Shown in pieces: positions 35,434 through 44,740 of a stretch of DNA of 64,000 nt. The first letter of the stretch is position 1; every line of letters starts with the position of its first letter. This stretch comes from JABMQB01 sp964408795 (GTDB taxonomy: Bacteria > Bacteroidota > Bacteroidia > Bacteroidales > Prolixibacteraceae): assembly GCA_964408795.1 (NCBI GenBank), contig CAYPAW010000011.1, forward strand, positions 13,145-77,144. The letters run 5' to 3'. A program made the position numbers and the translations under genes. Below the pieces are notes generated by a model, which did no database searches, was not told where the DNA came from, and saw nothing but the letters and a program-made list of their open reading frames with translations.

Positions 35434-36468
35434 TTATCGATGCGCAATATAATTTTTCCATTTTGCAATTACGGTTTTCATGTCTTCCGGCAATTCCGAA
35501 TCGAAGATCATTTTTTCACCTGTTGCCGGGTGAGTAAATCCCAATGTTTTGGCATGCAAAGCCTGACGGGGAATGATTTTAAAGCAGTTTCGCACAAACT
35601 GGTTGTATTTGGTGAATGTTGTTCCCCAGAGGATTTGGTCTCCCCCGTAACTGGCATCATTAAAAACAGGATGCCCGAGGTATTTCATGTGTACCCTGAT
35701 TTGATGGGTTCTGCCGGTTTCAAGCTGGCATTCCACGAGGGTCACGTAGCCCAGTTCCTCGATGATCTGAAAATGGGTTGTGGCATTTTTCCCATGTTCT
35801 CCTTCGGGAAATACTTTATAGATCTGTCTGTTCGAGGGATTGCGTCCTATATTTCCGGTTATGGTTCCCGTTTTTTCTTTGAGGATTCCCCAAACCAGGG
35901 CCTGATATTTTCGTTGGATTGTTTTGCGGTAGAACTGGGATGCAAGTTTGTTTTTTGCTTTTTCGTTTTTTGCGATCACCAGCAAACCCGATGTATCTTT
36001 GTCGATGCGATGGACCAGTCCCGGTCTGGAGTCCTTGGAGTGAAACATGGGCAGATCGTGATAGTAATGGGCGAGGGCGTTGACCAGAGTGCCGGTATAG
36101 TTTCCGTGTCCGGGATGTACCACGAGTCCGGCCGGTTTATCGATTACCGCCAGGTGCTCGTCTTCAAAAAGAATAGAGAGGGGGATCTCTTCCGGGAGTA
36201 TTTCTGTTTCCCGGGGCGGAAAATCCAGGAAGATCTGAATGTCATCTCCGGGTTTCACTTTGTAATTGGACTTGACCGGGATTGTGTTTACCCGGATGTT
36301 TCCTGCCTCGGCAGCAGCCTGAATCTTACTCCGGGAGGCATTCTCAAGGCGATTGGAAAGGTACTTGTCAATCCGCAGGAGCGATTGTCCCAAATCTACT
36401 TTCAAATGGTAATGTTCCCATTCTCTTTTATCATCCGTTTTTTCAACATGAACATCTTTTTCCTGCAT
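35434..36468 (-). CDS. RluD-type 23S rRNA pseudouridine synthase
   Basis: 344 residues from the ATG at 36466-36468 (MQEKDVHVEKTDDK); the frame extends 12 codons to a GTG that is not needed. An S4 RNA-binding domain (~25-90: LLRIDKYLSNRLENASRSKIQ) is followed by the catalytic domain. The catalytic Asp motif is RPGLVHRIDKDTSGLLVIAK, with HRLDK-type HRIDKDTSG, then RKYQALVWG, GRTHQIRVHMKYLGHPV and LHAKTLGFTHPATG. It converts uridines of 23S rRNA helix 69 to pseudouridine by analogy with RluD. It lies between the PASTA protein and ddl genes. Confidence 0.94.
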   Translation of the reverse strand: MQEKDVHVEKTDDKREWEHYHLKVDLGQSLLRIDKYLSNRLENASRSKIQAAAEAGNIRVNTIPVKSNYKVKPGDDIQIFLDFPPRETEILPEEIPLSILFEDEHLAVIDKPAGLVVHPGHGNYTGTLVNALAHYYHDLPMFHSKDSRPGLVHRIDKDTSGLLVIAKNEKAKNKLASQFYRKTIQRKYQALVWGILKEKTGTITGNIGRNPSNRQIYKVFPEGEHGKNATTHFQIIEELGYVTLVECQLETGRTHQIRVHMKYLGHPVFNDASYGGDQILWGTTFTKYNQFVRNCFKIIPRQALHAKTLGFTHPATGEKMIFDSELPEDMKTVIAKWKNYIAHR

Positions 36469-36567
36469 CACAGAAAGGGTATTTAATATAGTATAGAGAT
36501 CCACGTCCCTTGGGCGTGGTAATGTATTTTTTGTTTTGCTTGTCGTTGAATGGAGTCATCGGTTGAA

Positions 36568-36620
36568 AGTCCGGAGTCCGGAGTCCGGAAACGGAAGACG
36601 GAAGATCGGAGATCGAAGTA
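36568..36620. repeat. Short tandem repeat in the rluD upstream gap
   Basis: The 7-nt unit GTCCGGA is repeated three times from 36569, then decays into ACGGAAG/ATCGGAG-like units up to about 36620. The rest of the 253-bp gap (36469-36721) shows no gene. Confidence 0.65.
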
Positions 36621-36721
36621 AAGAACACTTCGGACTTCGGGCGAAAGGGCATACAACGTAACGTATTGATTGTCATAATTCTGTGATTTGCTTTCAGAAT
36701 CCTTCTCCTGGAAGAGGGTTT

Positions 36722-37522
36722 TTAATTTTCAATGGCTTGCATGATTTTTTCTTCATCCGTGGTTACCCATATATCTACTGAGGTACCCAGTTCGGTATCG
36801 GGAGACAAGCGGGGATTTGGACGTTGCCTCCATATCCGGGCATTCAGGGAATCTTCAGAAGTGGTAACCGAAGCATCATAGAGGATTACGCCCATATTCA
36901 ACAGGACATCGGCAAGAATCAGTCTGGCATCTTCCCGGGTTAGGCCGATCAGATCCGGAACGGCAGTTTTATGGTTACCGCTAACTTTTCCGATTTCCAG
37001 GTCAATTCGGGAGCCTTTGGCCAGGATTTCTCCCCCAAAGATCTCTGTAGAATCATGAAAGACCCTTAGAACCAGGTCGTTGTACTCGGAAGGTTTATGG
37101 GTGATGTTTCCGGGAAGCAATCCCCGGTTTTCCATGAGAACGAGCGCCTGTCGGAACGATATATCCCGTAACCTGGGTAGTATGACCTGCTCGGGGGCTC
37201 TTGCGTTGATCGTTAAAAGAAGTGTCCTTCCTTTCTTTACCTGAAAACCCGGCTCGGGAACCTGGTCGATTACCGTGCCAGGGTCCTGGGAATGCAAATA
37301 GACAGAATCGATAATCCGGTAGCGGAGATGCATATCCCGGGTCTTTTCCAACACCTCTTTTTCGGTCATTCCAATCAGATCAGGCACCGGAAATTTCTGT
37401 CCATGAAGGGTGTAGCTTCTCAGTCCGATCATCGTTGCCGTGACCAGCAATAGAATCACAGCCCCTGCAGCAATGATCTGCAACAGAAAAACACGGCTCC
37501 CAAGAAATTTTATCAGACTCAT
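36722..37522 (-). CDS. PASTA-domain membrane protein
   Basis: 266 residues, ATG at 37520-37522, behind a -7 box (TATTTTTG, 37557-37550). There is a short cytoplasmic start, one transmembrane helix ~12-32 (VFLLQIIAAGAVILLLVTATM), then three PASTA modules at about 42-108, 113-185 and 188-258, e.g. FPVPDLIGMTEKEVLEKTRD and VPDLIGLTREDARLILAD. There is no kinase or transpeptidase domain. PASTA modules bind peptidoglycan fragments or beta-lactams in other proteins, so this is probably an anchored periplasmic wall sensor or scaffold. Its neighbours rluD and ddl keep the order common in Bacteroidota. Confidence 0.92.
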   Translation of the reverse strand: MSLIKFLGSRVFLLQIIAAGAVILLLVTATMIGLRSYTLHGQKFPVPDLIGMTEKEVLEKTRDMHLRYRIIDSVYLHSQDPGTVIDQVPEPGFQVKKGRTLLLTINARAPEQVILPRLRDISFRQALVLMENRGLLPGNITHKPSEYNDLVLRVFHDSTEIFGGEILAKGSRIDLEIGKVSGNHKTAVPDLIGLTREDARLILADVLLNMGVILYDASVTTSEDSLNARIWRQRPNPRLSPDTELGTSVDIWVTTDEEKIMQAIEN

Positions 37523-37636
37523 TGTTTTTGATTCACTATGCTATAAAAACAAAAATAAGTGAAATTTAGTATTAGACGGGCATTTTTATGTGTTTTTCCT
37601 TTTCAAACCGGGAACTTCAGAATTACAGAAACCGGA

Positions 37637-38761
37637 TTAGTAGGTTTCCAGGGTATGGTACAGGGAATCCCTTAAGACAGGTTGTCGTTTTTCCTCTTTG
37701 ATCATTTGGATCAGTTCCCGGGAGGAAGCATGGGGATTTTGTTCTCCGGAGCCAGCCATGGAATAGATACGTGTGGTGTCCTGGATGGTTCCATCCAGAT
37801 CGTCAACGCCAAAGGAAAGCGATATACGGGCAGCCTGTTTCCCGATCATGGGCCAGTAGGCTTTCAGATGAGCTATGTTGTCAAGAAAAATACGGGCTAC
37901 CGAATAGTTCTTCAGATCTTCAATGAGCGAGGTCTCCCGGGTATGTGAATAACGGTTGTTTCCTTTTTTGAATTTCAGGGGAATGAAAGCCTGGAACCCC
38001 TGGGTCTGATCCTGAAGTTTCCGCAACCGGTTCATGTGGTCGATTCGGTGTTCGTAGGTTTCCTTCAGGCCGTATAATAGGGTGGCATTGGATGGAATCC
38101 CCATTTTATGGGCTTCTTCGTGTATCTTTAGCCATGTTGCCGAAGAGGTTTTATCGGGGCATATTTTGGCGCGTAGGGTTGGATCGAATATCTCGGCGCC
38201 TCCTCCCGGCATCGAATCAAGGCCTGATGCTTTCAGTATCTGAAGACCCTGAGAAAAATCTACTCCTGCTTGTTGGCACATCTGGTCGATTTCAACCGCT
38301 GTAAATGCTTTAATGTGCAGTTGGGGTGCCTTTTTCCGGATGGCTTTTAACAGACCGGCATAAAAAAAAAGGTCCCGGTCAGGATGAACACCCCCCACAA
38401 TATGTACTTCCGAAACCCCTTCCGTACGATGCGTTTTAACGATTTCAAGCATCTCCTCGATGCTGTATTCCCAGGCTCCTTTTTGTCCGGGATTTCTGCG
38501 AAAAGAACAAAACCGGCAATGGTTGATACATATATTGGTTGGCTCAATGTGAAAATTCCGGTTAAAAAATACATAATCCCCGGTAATTTTTTCCTTGACA
38601 GCGGTTGCCAGCATGCCCAGAAGGGCCAGATTATCGCAGGTATATAGCTTTAGTCCTTCTTCGGAAGTAATTCTTTCCCCTTCAAGGACCTTTTCGCTTA
38701 GGGTACGTATCTCCGGATTGACCTTCAAGTGGGCGACCATGTCCGGAATGTATTTTTTCAT
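37637..38761 (-). CDS. mqnE: Aminofutalosine synthase (radical SAM), menaquinone pathway
   Basis: 374 residues from the ATG at 38759-38761 (MKKYIPDMVAHLK); the upstream frame begins with GTG and is not needed. The radical-SAM cysteines are in TNICINHCRFCSFRR (CxxxCxxC). Family features are GAWEYSIEEMLE, SEVHIVGGVHPD, MPGGGAEIFDPTLRAKICP, WLKIHEEAHKMGIPSNAT and FQAFIPLKFKKGNN. These fit MqnE (carboxyvinyl-oxybenzoate plus SAM to aminofutalosine) better than its relative MqnC. The organism therefore probably makes menaquinone by the futalosine route, not the classical Men route of Bacteroides. No other mqn gene is in the window. Confidence 0.88.
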   Translation of the reverse strand: MKKYIPDMVAHLKVNPEIRTLSEKVLEGERITSEEGLKLYTCDNLALLGMLATAVKEKITGDYVFFNRNFHIEPTNICINHCRFCSFRRNPGQKGAWEYSIEEMLEIVKTHRTEGVSEVHIVGGVHPDRDLFFYAGLLKAIRKKAPQLHIKAFTAVEIDQMCQQAGVDFSQGLQILKASGLDSMPGGGAEIFDPTLRAKICPDKTSSATWLKIHEEAHKMGIPSNATLLYGLKETYEHRIDHMNRLRKLQDQTQGFQAFIPLKFKKGNNRYSHTRETSLIEDLKNYSVARIFLDNIAHLKAYWPMIGKQAARISLSFGVDDLDGTIQDTTRIYSMAGSGEQNPHASSRELIQMIKEEKRQPVLRDSLYHTLETY

Positions 38762-38847
38762 ATGCCGGATTCTGCTTTCAATCTGTATAAACACAGAAAG
38801 GTAAAGAAATAATTCTCTACCTTTCTGACTACCAGTCTGATAAATAT

Positions 38848-39006
38848 TTATCTCTTATGTTTCGGTTCGTCCGAAACCGTCAGTTTCTTTCTTCCTTTGG
38901 AACGTCTTGCTTTGATCACTTTTCTTCCGTTAGCGGTAGACATTCTTTCCCTGAAGCCATGTTTGTTTTTCCTTTTTCTGTTCGATGGTTGAAATGTTCG
39001 TTTCAT
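38848..39006 (-). CDS. rpmH: 50S ribosomal protein L34
   Basis: 52 residues, ATG at 39004-39006. The translation begins MKRTFQPSNRKRKNKHGFRE and continues RMSTANGRKVIKARRSKGR, the unmistakable L34 sequence, with a short acidic/basic tail (SDEPKHKR). A perfect Bacteroidota promoter lies about 45 bp upstream. The usual partner rnpA is not adjacent. Downstream on the same strand is mqnE, 86 bp away. Confidence 0.97.
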   Translation of the reverse strand: MKRTFQPSNRKRKNKHGFRERMSTANGRKVIKARRSKGRKKLTVSDEPKHKR

Positions 39007-39050
39007 CCGTATGAATTTTCTGGTCTGTTATCGTTCTGAATTTCGGAATG

Positions 39051-39081
39051 CAAAAATAGCCCTTTTTTTTATTCTTCCAAA
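39051..39081 (-). promoter_or_regulatory. Promoter of rpmH, perfect Bacteroidota consensus
   Basis: On the minus strand, TTTG (39081-39078), a 19-nt spacer and TATTTTTG (39058-39051) match TTTG-N19-TAnnTTTG exactly. The predicted start of transcription is near 39044, giving a leader of about 38 nt to the rpmH ATG. Confidence 0.82.
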
Positions 39082-39400
39082 ACTATCGGGTATTAAGTAT
39101 CATTCTTTCGAAGGAAATGGGATTCAATCCGATGCCTTGATTTTTCTTTCGCGTTCACATCCGTGAATAGGGAAGGGAGGGGAACCCTTTTCCAATCCTT
39201 TGGATTGGAAGCAAATAGGTAGCGAAGCAAACGCATTGCGGTATCTCTATGGATTATACACCCGAGGTGTTACTTATTGGGTGTTTTAGGTTTCATAACG
39301 GAAATATTTTCTCAACAAAGAAAAAAATCGTTATTTTTACCTCTTGTAATTTGTTTACGAGATTTTTTAAATTGAAAATATTTAATAAAAAACGGGAAGT
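39082..39400. other. Intergenic stretch before the DUF1573 gene
   Basis: No gene is seen here. A perfect palindromic hairpin lies at 39190-39210 (TTCCAATCC, 3-nt loop, GGATTGGAA) without a following T-run. The last 100 bp are AT-rich and probably carry the DUF1573 promoter (TAATTTG near 39347), but no full consensus was found. Confidence 0.5.
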
Positions 39401-40486
39401 ATGAAACGTTTTCTGCAGGTATATTTGATTCTGGTATTCATTTCAGGAATATCCATGGCACAGGTGAGGCCAAAAATTGTTTTTGATCACTTGAAGCATG
39501 ATTTTGGAACTTTTAAGGAGGAGGCTGGCATGCAAACTACGACATTTGCATTTACCAACAAAGGGGAGATTCCGTTGATTCTGAATGATGTACGGGCATC
39601 CTGTGGATGTACAATTCCTGAATGGACGCGTGAGCCGATAGCCCCCGGGCAGAATGGAGCCATCAAGGTAAGCTACAATCCAAAAAACAGACCGGGCAGT
39701 TTTCAAAAATCGATTACCGTGCAATCGAATGCGGAAACTTCGGTAGTACGGCTTGAAATATCGGGTGTAGTGGAACCCCGTGAACGATCGTTGGCTGAAC
39801 TCTACCCCCGAAAAATTGGGGATCTCAGGGTTAAATTGAGTACGTTATCGTTTTCAAACATTAAAAGCAATGAAACGGAAACAAGATCCATGGAACTGGT
39901 GAATGATACCAATGAACCCATTACGGTGGATTTCAAGCGTGTTCCGCAGCATTTACAGGTTAAACTGTCATCCAACCAGGTTCCTCCTCAGGGGAAAACG
40001 ATCCTGACCGTCACATACAATGCCCAGGCAAAAAACACATTTGGGTATGAAACGGATCGGATTTACTTGACCATGAATGGATCGGATGACTACCGGAATT
40101 CCATCGGAATCAGTGCCAATATTGTGGAGGATTTTTCCACCCTTACCCAGGAGGAACTGGCCAATGCTCCGGTGGCAGAATTTAATGCAACCAATCATGA
40201 CTTTGGGACCATACGTCAGGGGGAAAAAGTGGATTACTCCTTTCAGTTAACCAACAAAGGGAAAAGGGAGTTGATCATCCGTACCATCCGTGCATCCTGT
40301 GGTTGCACAGCTGTTACTCCCTCGAAGCAGGTGATTCCCCCGGGGGAAAGTGTTCCGGTGAAAGTGGAATTTGATTCCAGGGGCAGAAGAGGCCGTCAGA
40401 ACAAAACCATAACCATCATTACCAACGACCCCAAAAGTCCGTCGAACATTCTCCGGATCTCTTCGAATGTGGAAACGGAAAGTTAA
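39401..40486 (+). CDS. Secreted protein with two DUF1573 domains
   Basis: 361 residues, ATG start, signal peptide ~1-20 (LILVFISGISMAQ). DUF1573 (an ASPM/SPD-2/hydin-like Ig fold) appears twice, at ~25-125 and ~255-355. Each copy has HDFGT and the signature RASCGCT (residues ~65-71 and ~297-303). The middle ~135-245 is another Ig-like unit without the cysteines. The paired CGC cysteines may bind metal or form a disulfide. DUF1573 proteins are widespread in Bacteroidota, exported, and of unknown role. The gene is alone; 237 bp without any gene follow (40487-40723), with only a weak CGATC/GATCG hairpin near 40618. Confidence 0.92.
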   Translation: MKRFLQVYLILVFISGISMAQVRPKIVFDHLKHDFGTFKEEAGMQTTTFAFTNKGEIPLILNDVRASCGCTIPEWTREPIAPGQNGAIKVSYNPKNRPGSFQKSITVQSNAETSVVRLEISGVVEPRERSLAELYPRKIGDLRVKLSTLSFSNIKSNETETRSMELVNDTNEPITVDFKRVPQHLQVKLSSNQVPPQGKTILTVTYNAQAKNTFGYETDRIYLTMNGSDDYRNSIGISANIVEDFSTLTQEELANAPVAEFNATNHDFGTIRQGEKVDYSFQLTNKGKRELIIRTIRASCGCTAVTPSKQVIPPGESVPVKVEFDSRGRRGRQNKTITIITNDPKSPSNILRISSNVETES

Positions 40487-40723
40487 CGAAAGGGGTTGCA
40501 GCCTCCAGGGCATTGCATTCCTGTGCGTCGTGCCTTCCGGTGCCTTAAGCGGAACCGTTACGGATTGATCAACCGTTGTAATATCTTCTGTGTGTGGGGA
40601 AATAAGGATTTACATCTTCGATCTTTTTGATCGGAACAAATCGATTGGAATGCAACCCTTCTTTGCTGTTTCTATGGTTTCGCTCCGTGGTAGTTAAAAA
40701 AAAATGTTCTTATCGGGCTGGTT

Positions 40724-41839
40724 ATGGAAAAGAAGAATCAGGAACATGTGGAAAATGATCCGGCCTACAAAGGATTGTCGGTCAAAAGGGGTATTTCAAA
40801 ACCTGAATCGGTCAACAACGAGTCTGTGAACAGATTTCTGGGCAAAAAGCGTAAGCTCCTCTCTGTTGATGAATATGTGGAAGGGATCTTTGAAGGCAAT
40901 ATTCCGGTTTTGAGTAAAGCTGTCACTTTGGTAGAAAGTGTTAAGCCGGCCCATCAGGAGGTTGCTCAGGAGATTATAAAACGCTGTCTTCCCCGGGCAG
41001 GGAATTCATTTCGGGTAGGAATTACCGGTGTTCCCGGAGTGGGGAAGAGTACCTTTATTGAATCCTTAGGCAAGGTTATTACCTCCCAGAACAGAAAGCT
41101 GGCTGTGCTGGCTGTGGATCCCAGCAGTCAACGAAGCAAAGGGAGCATTCTTGGGGATAAAACACGAATGGAAGAACTGGCTGGCGATCCCCTGGCGTAT
41201 ATCCGGCCCAGTCCATCGGCCGGATCCCTCGGAGGTGTCGCCCGAAAAACCCGGGAAACAATTGTTTTGTGCGAAGCAGCAGGATTCTCAACGATTTTTA
41301 TTGAAACAGTAGGGGTCGGTCAAAGTGAAACAGCCGTGCATTCCATGACGGATTTTTTTCTTCTGCTCATGTTAGCCGGCGCCGGCGATGAATTGCAGGG
41401 AATCAAACGGGGTATCATGGAAATGGCCGATGCCATAGCCATTAACAAAGCCGATGGAAATAACCTGGATAAAGCCGAACTGGCAAAAAATCAATTCCGG
41501 AACGCATTGCACCTGTTCCCGAAAAAAGAGTCGGAATGGGAACCCCGGGTAGTTACTTGCTCAGCGCTGAAAAATCAGGGCCTCAGAGAAATCTGGGAAA
41601 CGATTGAAGCCTACCGGAAGCAAATGATGCAAAACGGGTATTTCTTGAAAAACCGGAATAACCAATCCCGATACTGGATGATCGAAACCATCAATGAACA
41701 AATAAAAAACCGGTTTTACAACCATCCTGAAATACAAAAGCTTCAACGGGAATATGAGCGGAAAGTACAACTTGCGGAAATAACTTCTTTTGCAGCTGCC
41801 CATGAATTGATAGCTTATTATCAATCCCTGAAGGATTAA
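40724..41839 (+). CDS. meaB: MeaB-type P-loop GTPase, methylmalonyl-CoA mutase chaperone
   Basis: 371 residues, ATG start. After a ~45-residue polar N-terminal extension come VDEYVEGIFEGNIPVLSKAV, Walker A GITGVPGVGKSTFIESLG, LAVDPSSQRSKGSILGDKTRM, YIRPSPSAGSLGGVARKTRE, FIETVGVGQSE, the GTP-specificity AINKADG (N-K-x-D) and the helical C-terminal dimerisation part (YYQSLKD end). MeaB/ArgK proteins gate cofactor loading and protect B12-dependent methylmalonyl-CoA mutase. No mutase gene is in this window, so it is encoded elsewhere. Length is slightly above the ~330 typical because of the N-terminal extension. Confidence 0.93.
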   Translation: MEKKNQEHVENDPAYKGLSVKRGISKPESVNNESVNRFLGKKRKLLSVDEYVEGIFEGNIPVLSKAVTLVESVKPAHQEVAQEIIKRCLPRAGNSFRVGITGVPGVGKSTFIESLGKVITSQNRKLAVLAVDPSSQRSKGSILGDKTRMEELAGDPLAYIRPSPSAGSLGGVARKTRETIVLCEAAGFSTIFIETVGVGQSETAVHSMTDFFLLLMLAGAGDELQGIKRGIMEMADAIAINKADGNNLDKAELAKNQFRNALHLFPKKESEWEPRVVTCSALKNQGLREIWETIEAYRKQMMQNGYFLKNRNNQSRYWMIETINEQIKNRFYNHPEIQKLQREYERKVQLAEITSFAAAHELIAYYQSLKD

Positions 41840-42013
41840 ATCATTGACCGGTGCCGGTTTTTTCAGCCCTTTCAGCCGGTGGGGGAGGAACCCTGGATAC
41901 ACGCGGTTCCATGGGCCATTTTGACTCTTCCAGATCATCAACTGTTCAGGCCACTACTCCGAAACCCCGGTTCCCGGTATTATCCATTCTTTTTTTACGG
42001 ACCAACGAAGACC

Positions 42014-42706
42014 TTAAACGGATTCCTTCGAGGCCTGCCTGTTTCCCGGCGTTTTATTGTTTCCCAACCGGAAAATGAAATAGGTCATTCCTGCCAGGGA
42101 GAAAAGAAAAGGGATCCACGGAAATACCGTCGGGCGTACGGCAACCACCTTCTTTGCCTCATCGAATAAAGCAGCGATAGCATCGCTCATAAACGCATAC
42201 AAGGCGAGTGAAATCGCAACGATCAGGATGCTCCAATCGACCAGGCGAAGCCGGATCTTCCTGTTCTGTCCGGATCGAACAACAGCAAGGATCCCGCCTG
42301 CAATCATAAGTGCAGCAATCAGTACCGGAGAAAGAACCGGTCCCCACCAGGGGAGCGGAACCAGAAACAAAATATCCCATTCGAGCAACGATGCCGGCCA
42401 ATCAATAAAAACATGAAGCCAGACATAATAGAAAATGTCCCAGATTCCGAAGGCAATGCATGCATAACCCATTCTTTCCTGATTGTTTTTACCGGTTAGA
42501 AATCCCAGGGCTGCCAACATGATGAGGGTGGCTAACTCCCTGCCTATTTCAACTTTCGTGTATGGATCTACTTCCAAAACAAGATCCCGGATGATATCGT
42601 GAATGCCATAAATCTCCCGTAAATAAACAACCACGGCCGATTCCATCCAGGCCATGGCTATCGCAAAGATTGTTGTGGCTAAAATACGAATCAGTACCTG
42701 TTTCAT
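42014..42706 (-). CDS. Hypothetical multi-pass membrane protein
   Basis: 230 residues, ATG at 42704-42706. About six hydrophobic helices: LATTIFAIAMAWMESAVVV, ATLIMLAALGFLTG, ACIAFGIWDIFYYVWLHVF, LLEWDILFLVPLPWW/GPVLSPVLIAALMIAGGILA, WSILIVAISLALYAFM and PWIPFLFSLAGMTYFIF. A conserved-looking WMESAVVVYLREIYG opens the protein. It recalls small integral-membrane proteins of unknown function in Bacteroidota and other phyla. No catalytic motif is recognised. Convergent with meaB; the 174-bp gap contains nothing strong. Confidence 0.8.
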   Translation of the reverse strand: MKQVLIRILATTIFAIAMAWMESAVVVYLREIYGIHDIIRDLVLEVDPYTKVEIGRELATLIMLAALGFLTGKNNQERMGYACIAFGIWDIFYYVWLHVFIDWPASLLEWDILFLVPLPWWGPVLSPVLIAALMIAGGILAVVRSGQNRKIRLRLVDWSILIVAISLALYAFMSDAIAALFDEAKKVVAVRPTVFPWIPFLFSLAGMTYFIFRLGNNKTPGNRQASKESV

Positions 42707-42868
42707 TTTTTACCAAAAGATAAAAAAAAATTGGTGTCAGCGCAAGAAAGAAAATTCTTGAAGCAGACTATTTTCGTGGTAAGTCGGGATATTATTCCTT
42801 CCGTTAGCCATCAGACCCGGAAAACTGTTTGGAAAAAAAACCGCTGCGTTGGCAACGGGGTAACACTC

Positions 42869-44533
42869 TTAATAAACAAAACTACTTCCTCCCAGGAACT
42901 CCCGCAAAATGGAAGTGGGAGGTATTTCTGCATCTTCAATGGGTTTGAAATAGGAGAGGAATTTCAGCATTCTCATGGCTTCACGGTATTCCGGCTGGTT
43001 TTCGTTGACAGCTTCCAGCAGGGGTTCGGCATATTTTTTTAATACGGCCAGTTCATAAATGGTGGCTGAGTTGAACATGATATCGGCATTTTCCTGGTAG
43101 GGGAAAATATTTTTTTCTTCGCCTTTTTTCACAGACGGCCAACGCCGGATGGTTTCAGAAGCGGGATAACTCCGGTATTTGCTGTCTCTGACCATTCTCC
43201 GGAGCAGCCGGTTATCGGCTGTGGAAATATGGTTTTGTTCGTCAAAGGAAATCTGGGTGAGTGCAGAGATGAATACTTTATAGATCTCCTTGTTGTTTGG
43301 TTCATTTAGGAGCCTGGGGTTCATTCCATGGATTCCTTCAATGATCAGGATATCGTTTTTTTGTAAACGGATTTTTTGTCCGCTGGGGTTTCGTCTTCCC
43401 AGGGCGAAGTTGAATTCCGGAATTTCCACTTCTTTTCCTTCCAATAATTCCTTTAATTGGTGATTGAAGAAAGGAACATCGATGGCTTCCAGGGTTTCAA
43501 AATCGTATTCTCCGGTTTTGTCCACCGGTGTTTTATCCCTGTCGACAAAATAATTATCCAGGGAAATCTGATAGGGGTGCAATCCGTTTACCGCCAATTG
43601 AATGGAAAGTCTTTTGCTGAATGTGGTTTTCCCTGAAGCGGAAGGACCGGCTACCAGAACCATTCGTATTTTTCCGGTTTTTGCTGTAATTCGATTGGCT
43701 ATTTCGGCTACTTTTTTTTCATGAAGCGCTTCCGAGATCTTCAGGATGGTTCCACTCTGTCCTTTCATGGTGTATTCGTTCAGGTTTCCGACTGTGGATA
43801 CATTCAGAATTTCCGCCCAGTCTTTGTGTTCCTGATAGATTTCAAAAAGTTTGTTTTGTTTGACAAATTTGTACAATTTATCGGGCTTTCCAAGTTTCGG
43901 GACCCGTAACAGAATACCGTCAAAATAGGTAGACAGGTCGAACAATCCTACGTAACCGGTTGAAGGGAGCAAATGTCCGTAGTAGTAATTGGCAAAACCA
44001 TTCAGCAGATAAATATTGGTATAAATTCTGCCCACTTGTTCCATCAGTTTGGCTTTTTCTTCCAGTTTTTCCTTCTGATAAATCTGGATCACTTCATCGG
44101 TCGGCATTTCTTTTTTTATAAAAGGCAGGTCCTGGTTTATGTATTCCTGCATTTTAGCCTTCAGTACGGAGGCATCTTCCGAGGTAATTTTCCTGTTGAG
44201 ATTTTCCAGTTCACAATAATATCCGTTGGCTATTCCGTGTTGGATCTTCAGGATGACTTCGGGGAAGACTTCCTTTGCTGCAGCAAACAGAATAAAAAAC
44301 AGCGATCGGACAATCATCCGCTGTCCGTCGACATGCGAAAGGTCAATGAATTGGATGGTTTTGGGTTTTACAATACCAAAGGACATTTCGGCCAGTTTGT
44401 TGTTTACAATGGCCCCGCAGATTTTGTACTTCTGTTTTATTTTCAGATCATCGGCAATTTCCTTCAGGGTGGTCCCCAGGGGATACGTATGTTGGGAAGA
44501 TGTGTTAATGCAATAAATATCAATGTTCTTCAT
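42869..44533 (-). CDS. TGS-domain uridine kinase-like nucleoside kinase
   Basis: 554 residues, ATG at 44531-44533. Residues ~1-65 are a TGS-like domain (YPLGTTLKEIADDL). Residues ~65-270 resemble the second additional domain of threonyl-/alanyl-tRNA synthetases (HVDGQRMIVRSLFFILFAAA, HGIANGYYCEL). Residues ~285-500 form a P-loop kinase with Walker A VLVAGPSASGKTTFSKRLS, YQISLDNYFVDRDKTP (uridine-kinase DNYF motif), LIIEGIHGMNPRL and RLLRRMVRDSKYR. Such fusions are annotated as nucleoside or uridine kinase in Bacteroidota and Firmicutes; the role of the tRNA-synthetase-like half is not known. It stands alone between the membrane protein gene and uvrA. Confidence 0.88.
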   Translation of the reverse strand: MKNIDIYCINTSSQHTYPLGTTLKEIADDLKIKQKYKICGAIVNNKLAEMSFGIVKPKTIQFIDLSHVDGQRMIVRSLFFILFAAAKEVFPEVILKIQHGIANGYYCELENLNRKITSEDASVLKAKMQEYINQDLPFIKKEMPTDEVIQIYQKEKLEEKAKLMEQVGRIYTNIYLLNGFANYYYGHLLPSTGYVGLFDLSTYFDGILLRVPKLGKPDKLYKFVKQNKLFEIYQEHKDWAEILNVSTVGNLNEYTMKGQSGTILKISEALHEKKVAEIANRITAKTGKIRMVLVAGPSASGKTTFSKRLSIQLAVNGLHPYQISLDNYFVDRDKTPVDKTGEYDFETLEAIDVPFFNHQLKELLEGKEVEIPEFNFALGRRNPSGQKIRLQKNDILIIEGIHGMNPRLLNEPNNKEIYKVFISALTQISFDEQNHISTADNRLLRRMVRDSKYRSYPASETIRRWPSVKKGEEKNIFPYQENADIMFNSATIYELAVLKKYAEPLLEAVNENQPEYREAMRMLKFLSYFKPIEDAEIPPTSILREFLGGSSFVY

Positions 44534-44740
44534 TCGTTCAAATTGTTTGTTTATTAAGGTAACTCATGGAACTCGCACAAAATTGAATCATCCATCTGTG
44601 TAAAATAGAGGCAAAGGTTTTGTGCTCGTTTCATTCGTTTGAATTCATAATCATATACGGATTTCGTGTCATTAAAATGGTTGATTCAATGGTAGGTGTG
44701 TTAAAAACAATGTTCTGATTGTTGTATTCATGAAAACATA

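Noticed and set aside
35377..36486. A 369-codon plus-strand frame
   Set aside because: It is antisense to the clear RluD-type gene, shows no family motif and has shadow-like composition.
37637..38761. MqnC (dehypoxanthine futalosine cyclase)
   Set aside because: The radical-SAM core is similar, but the MPGGGAEIF and HEEAHKMGIPSNAT segments fit MqnE.
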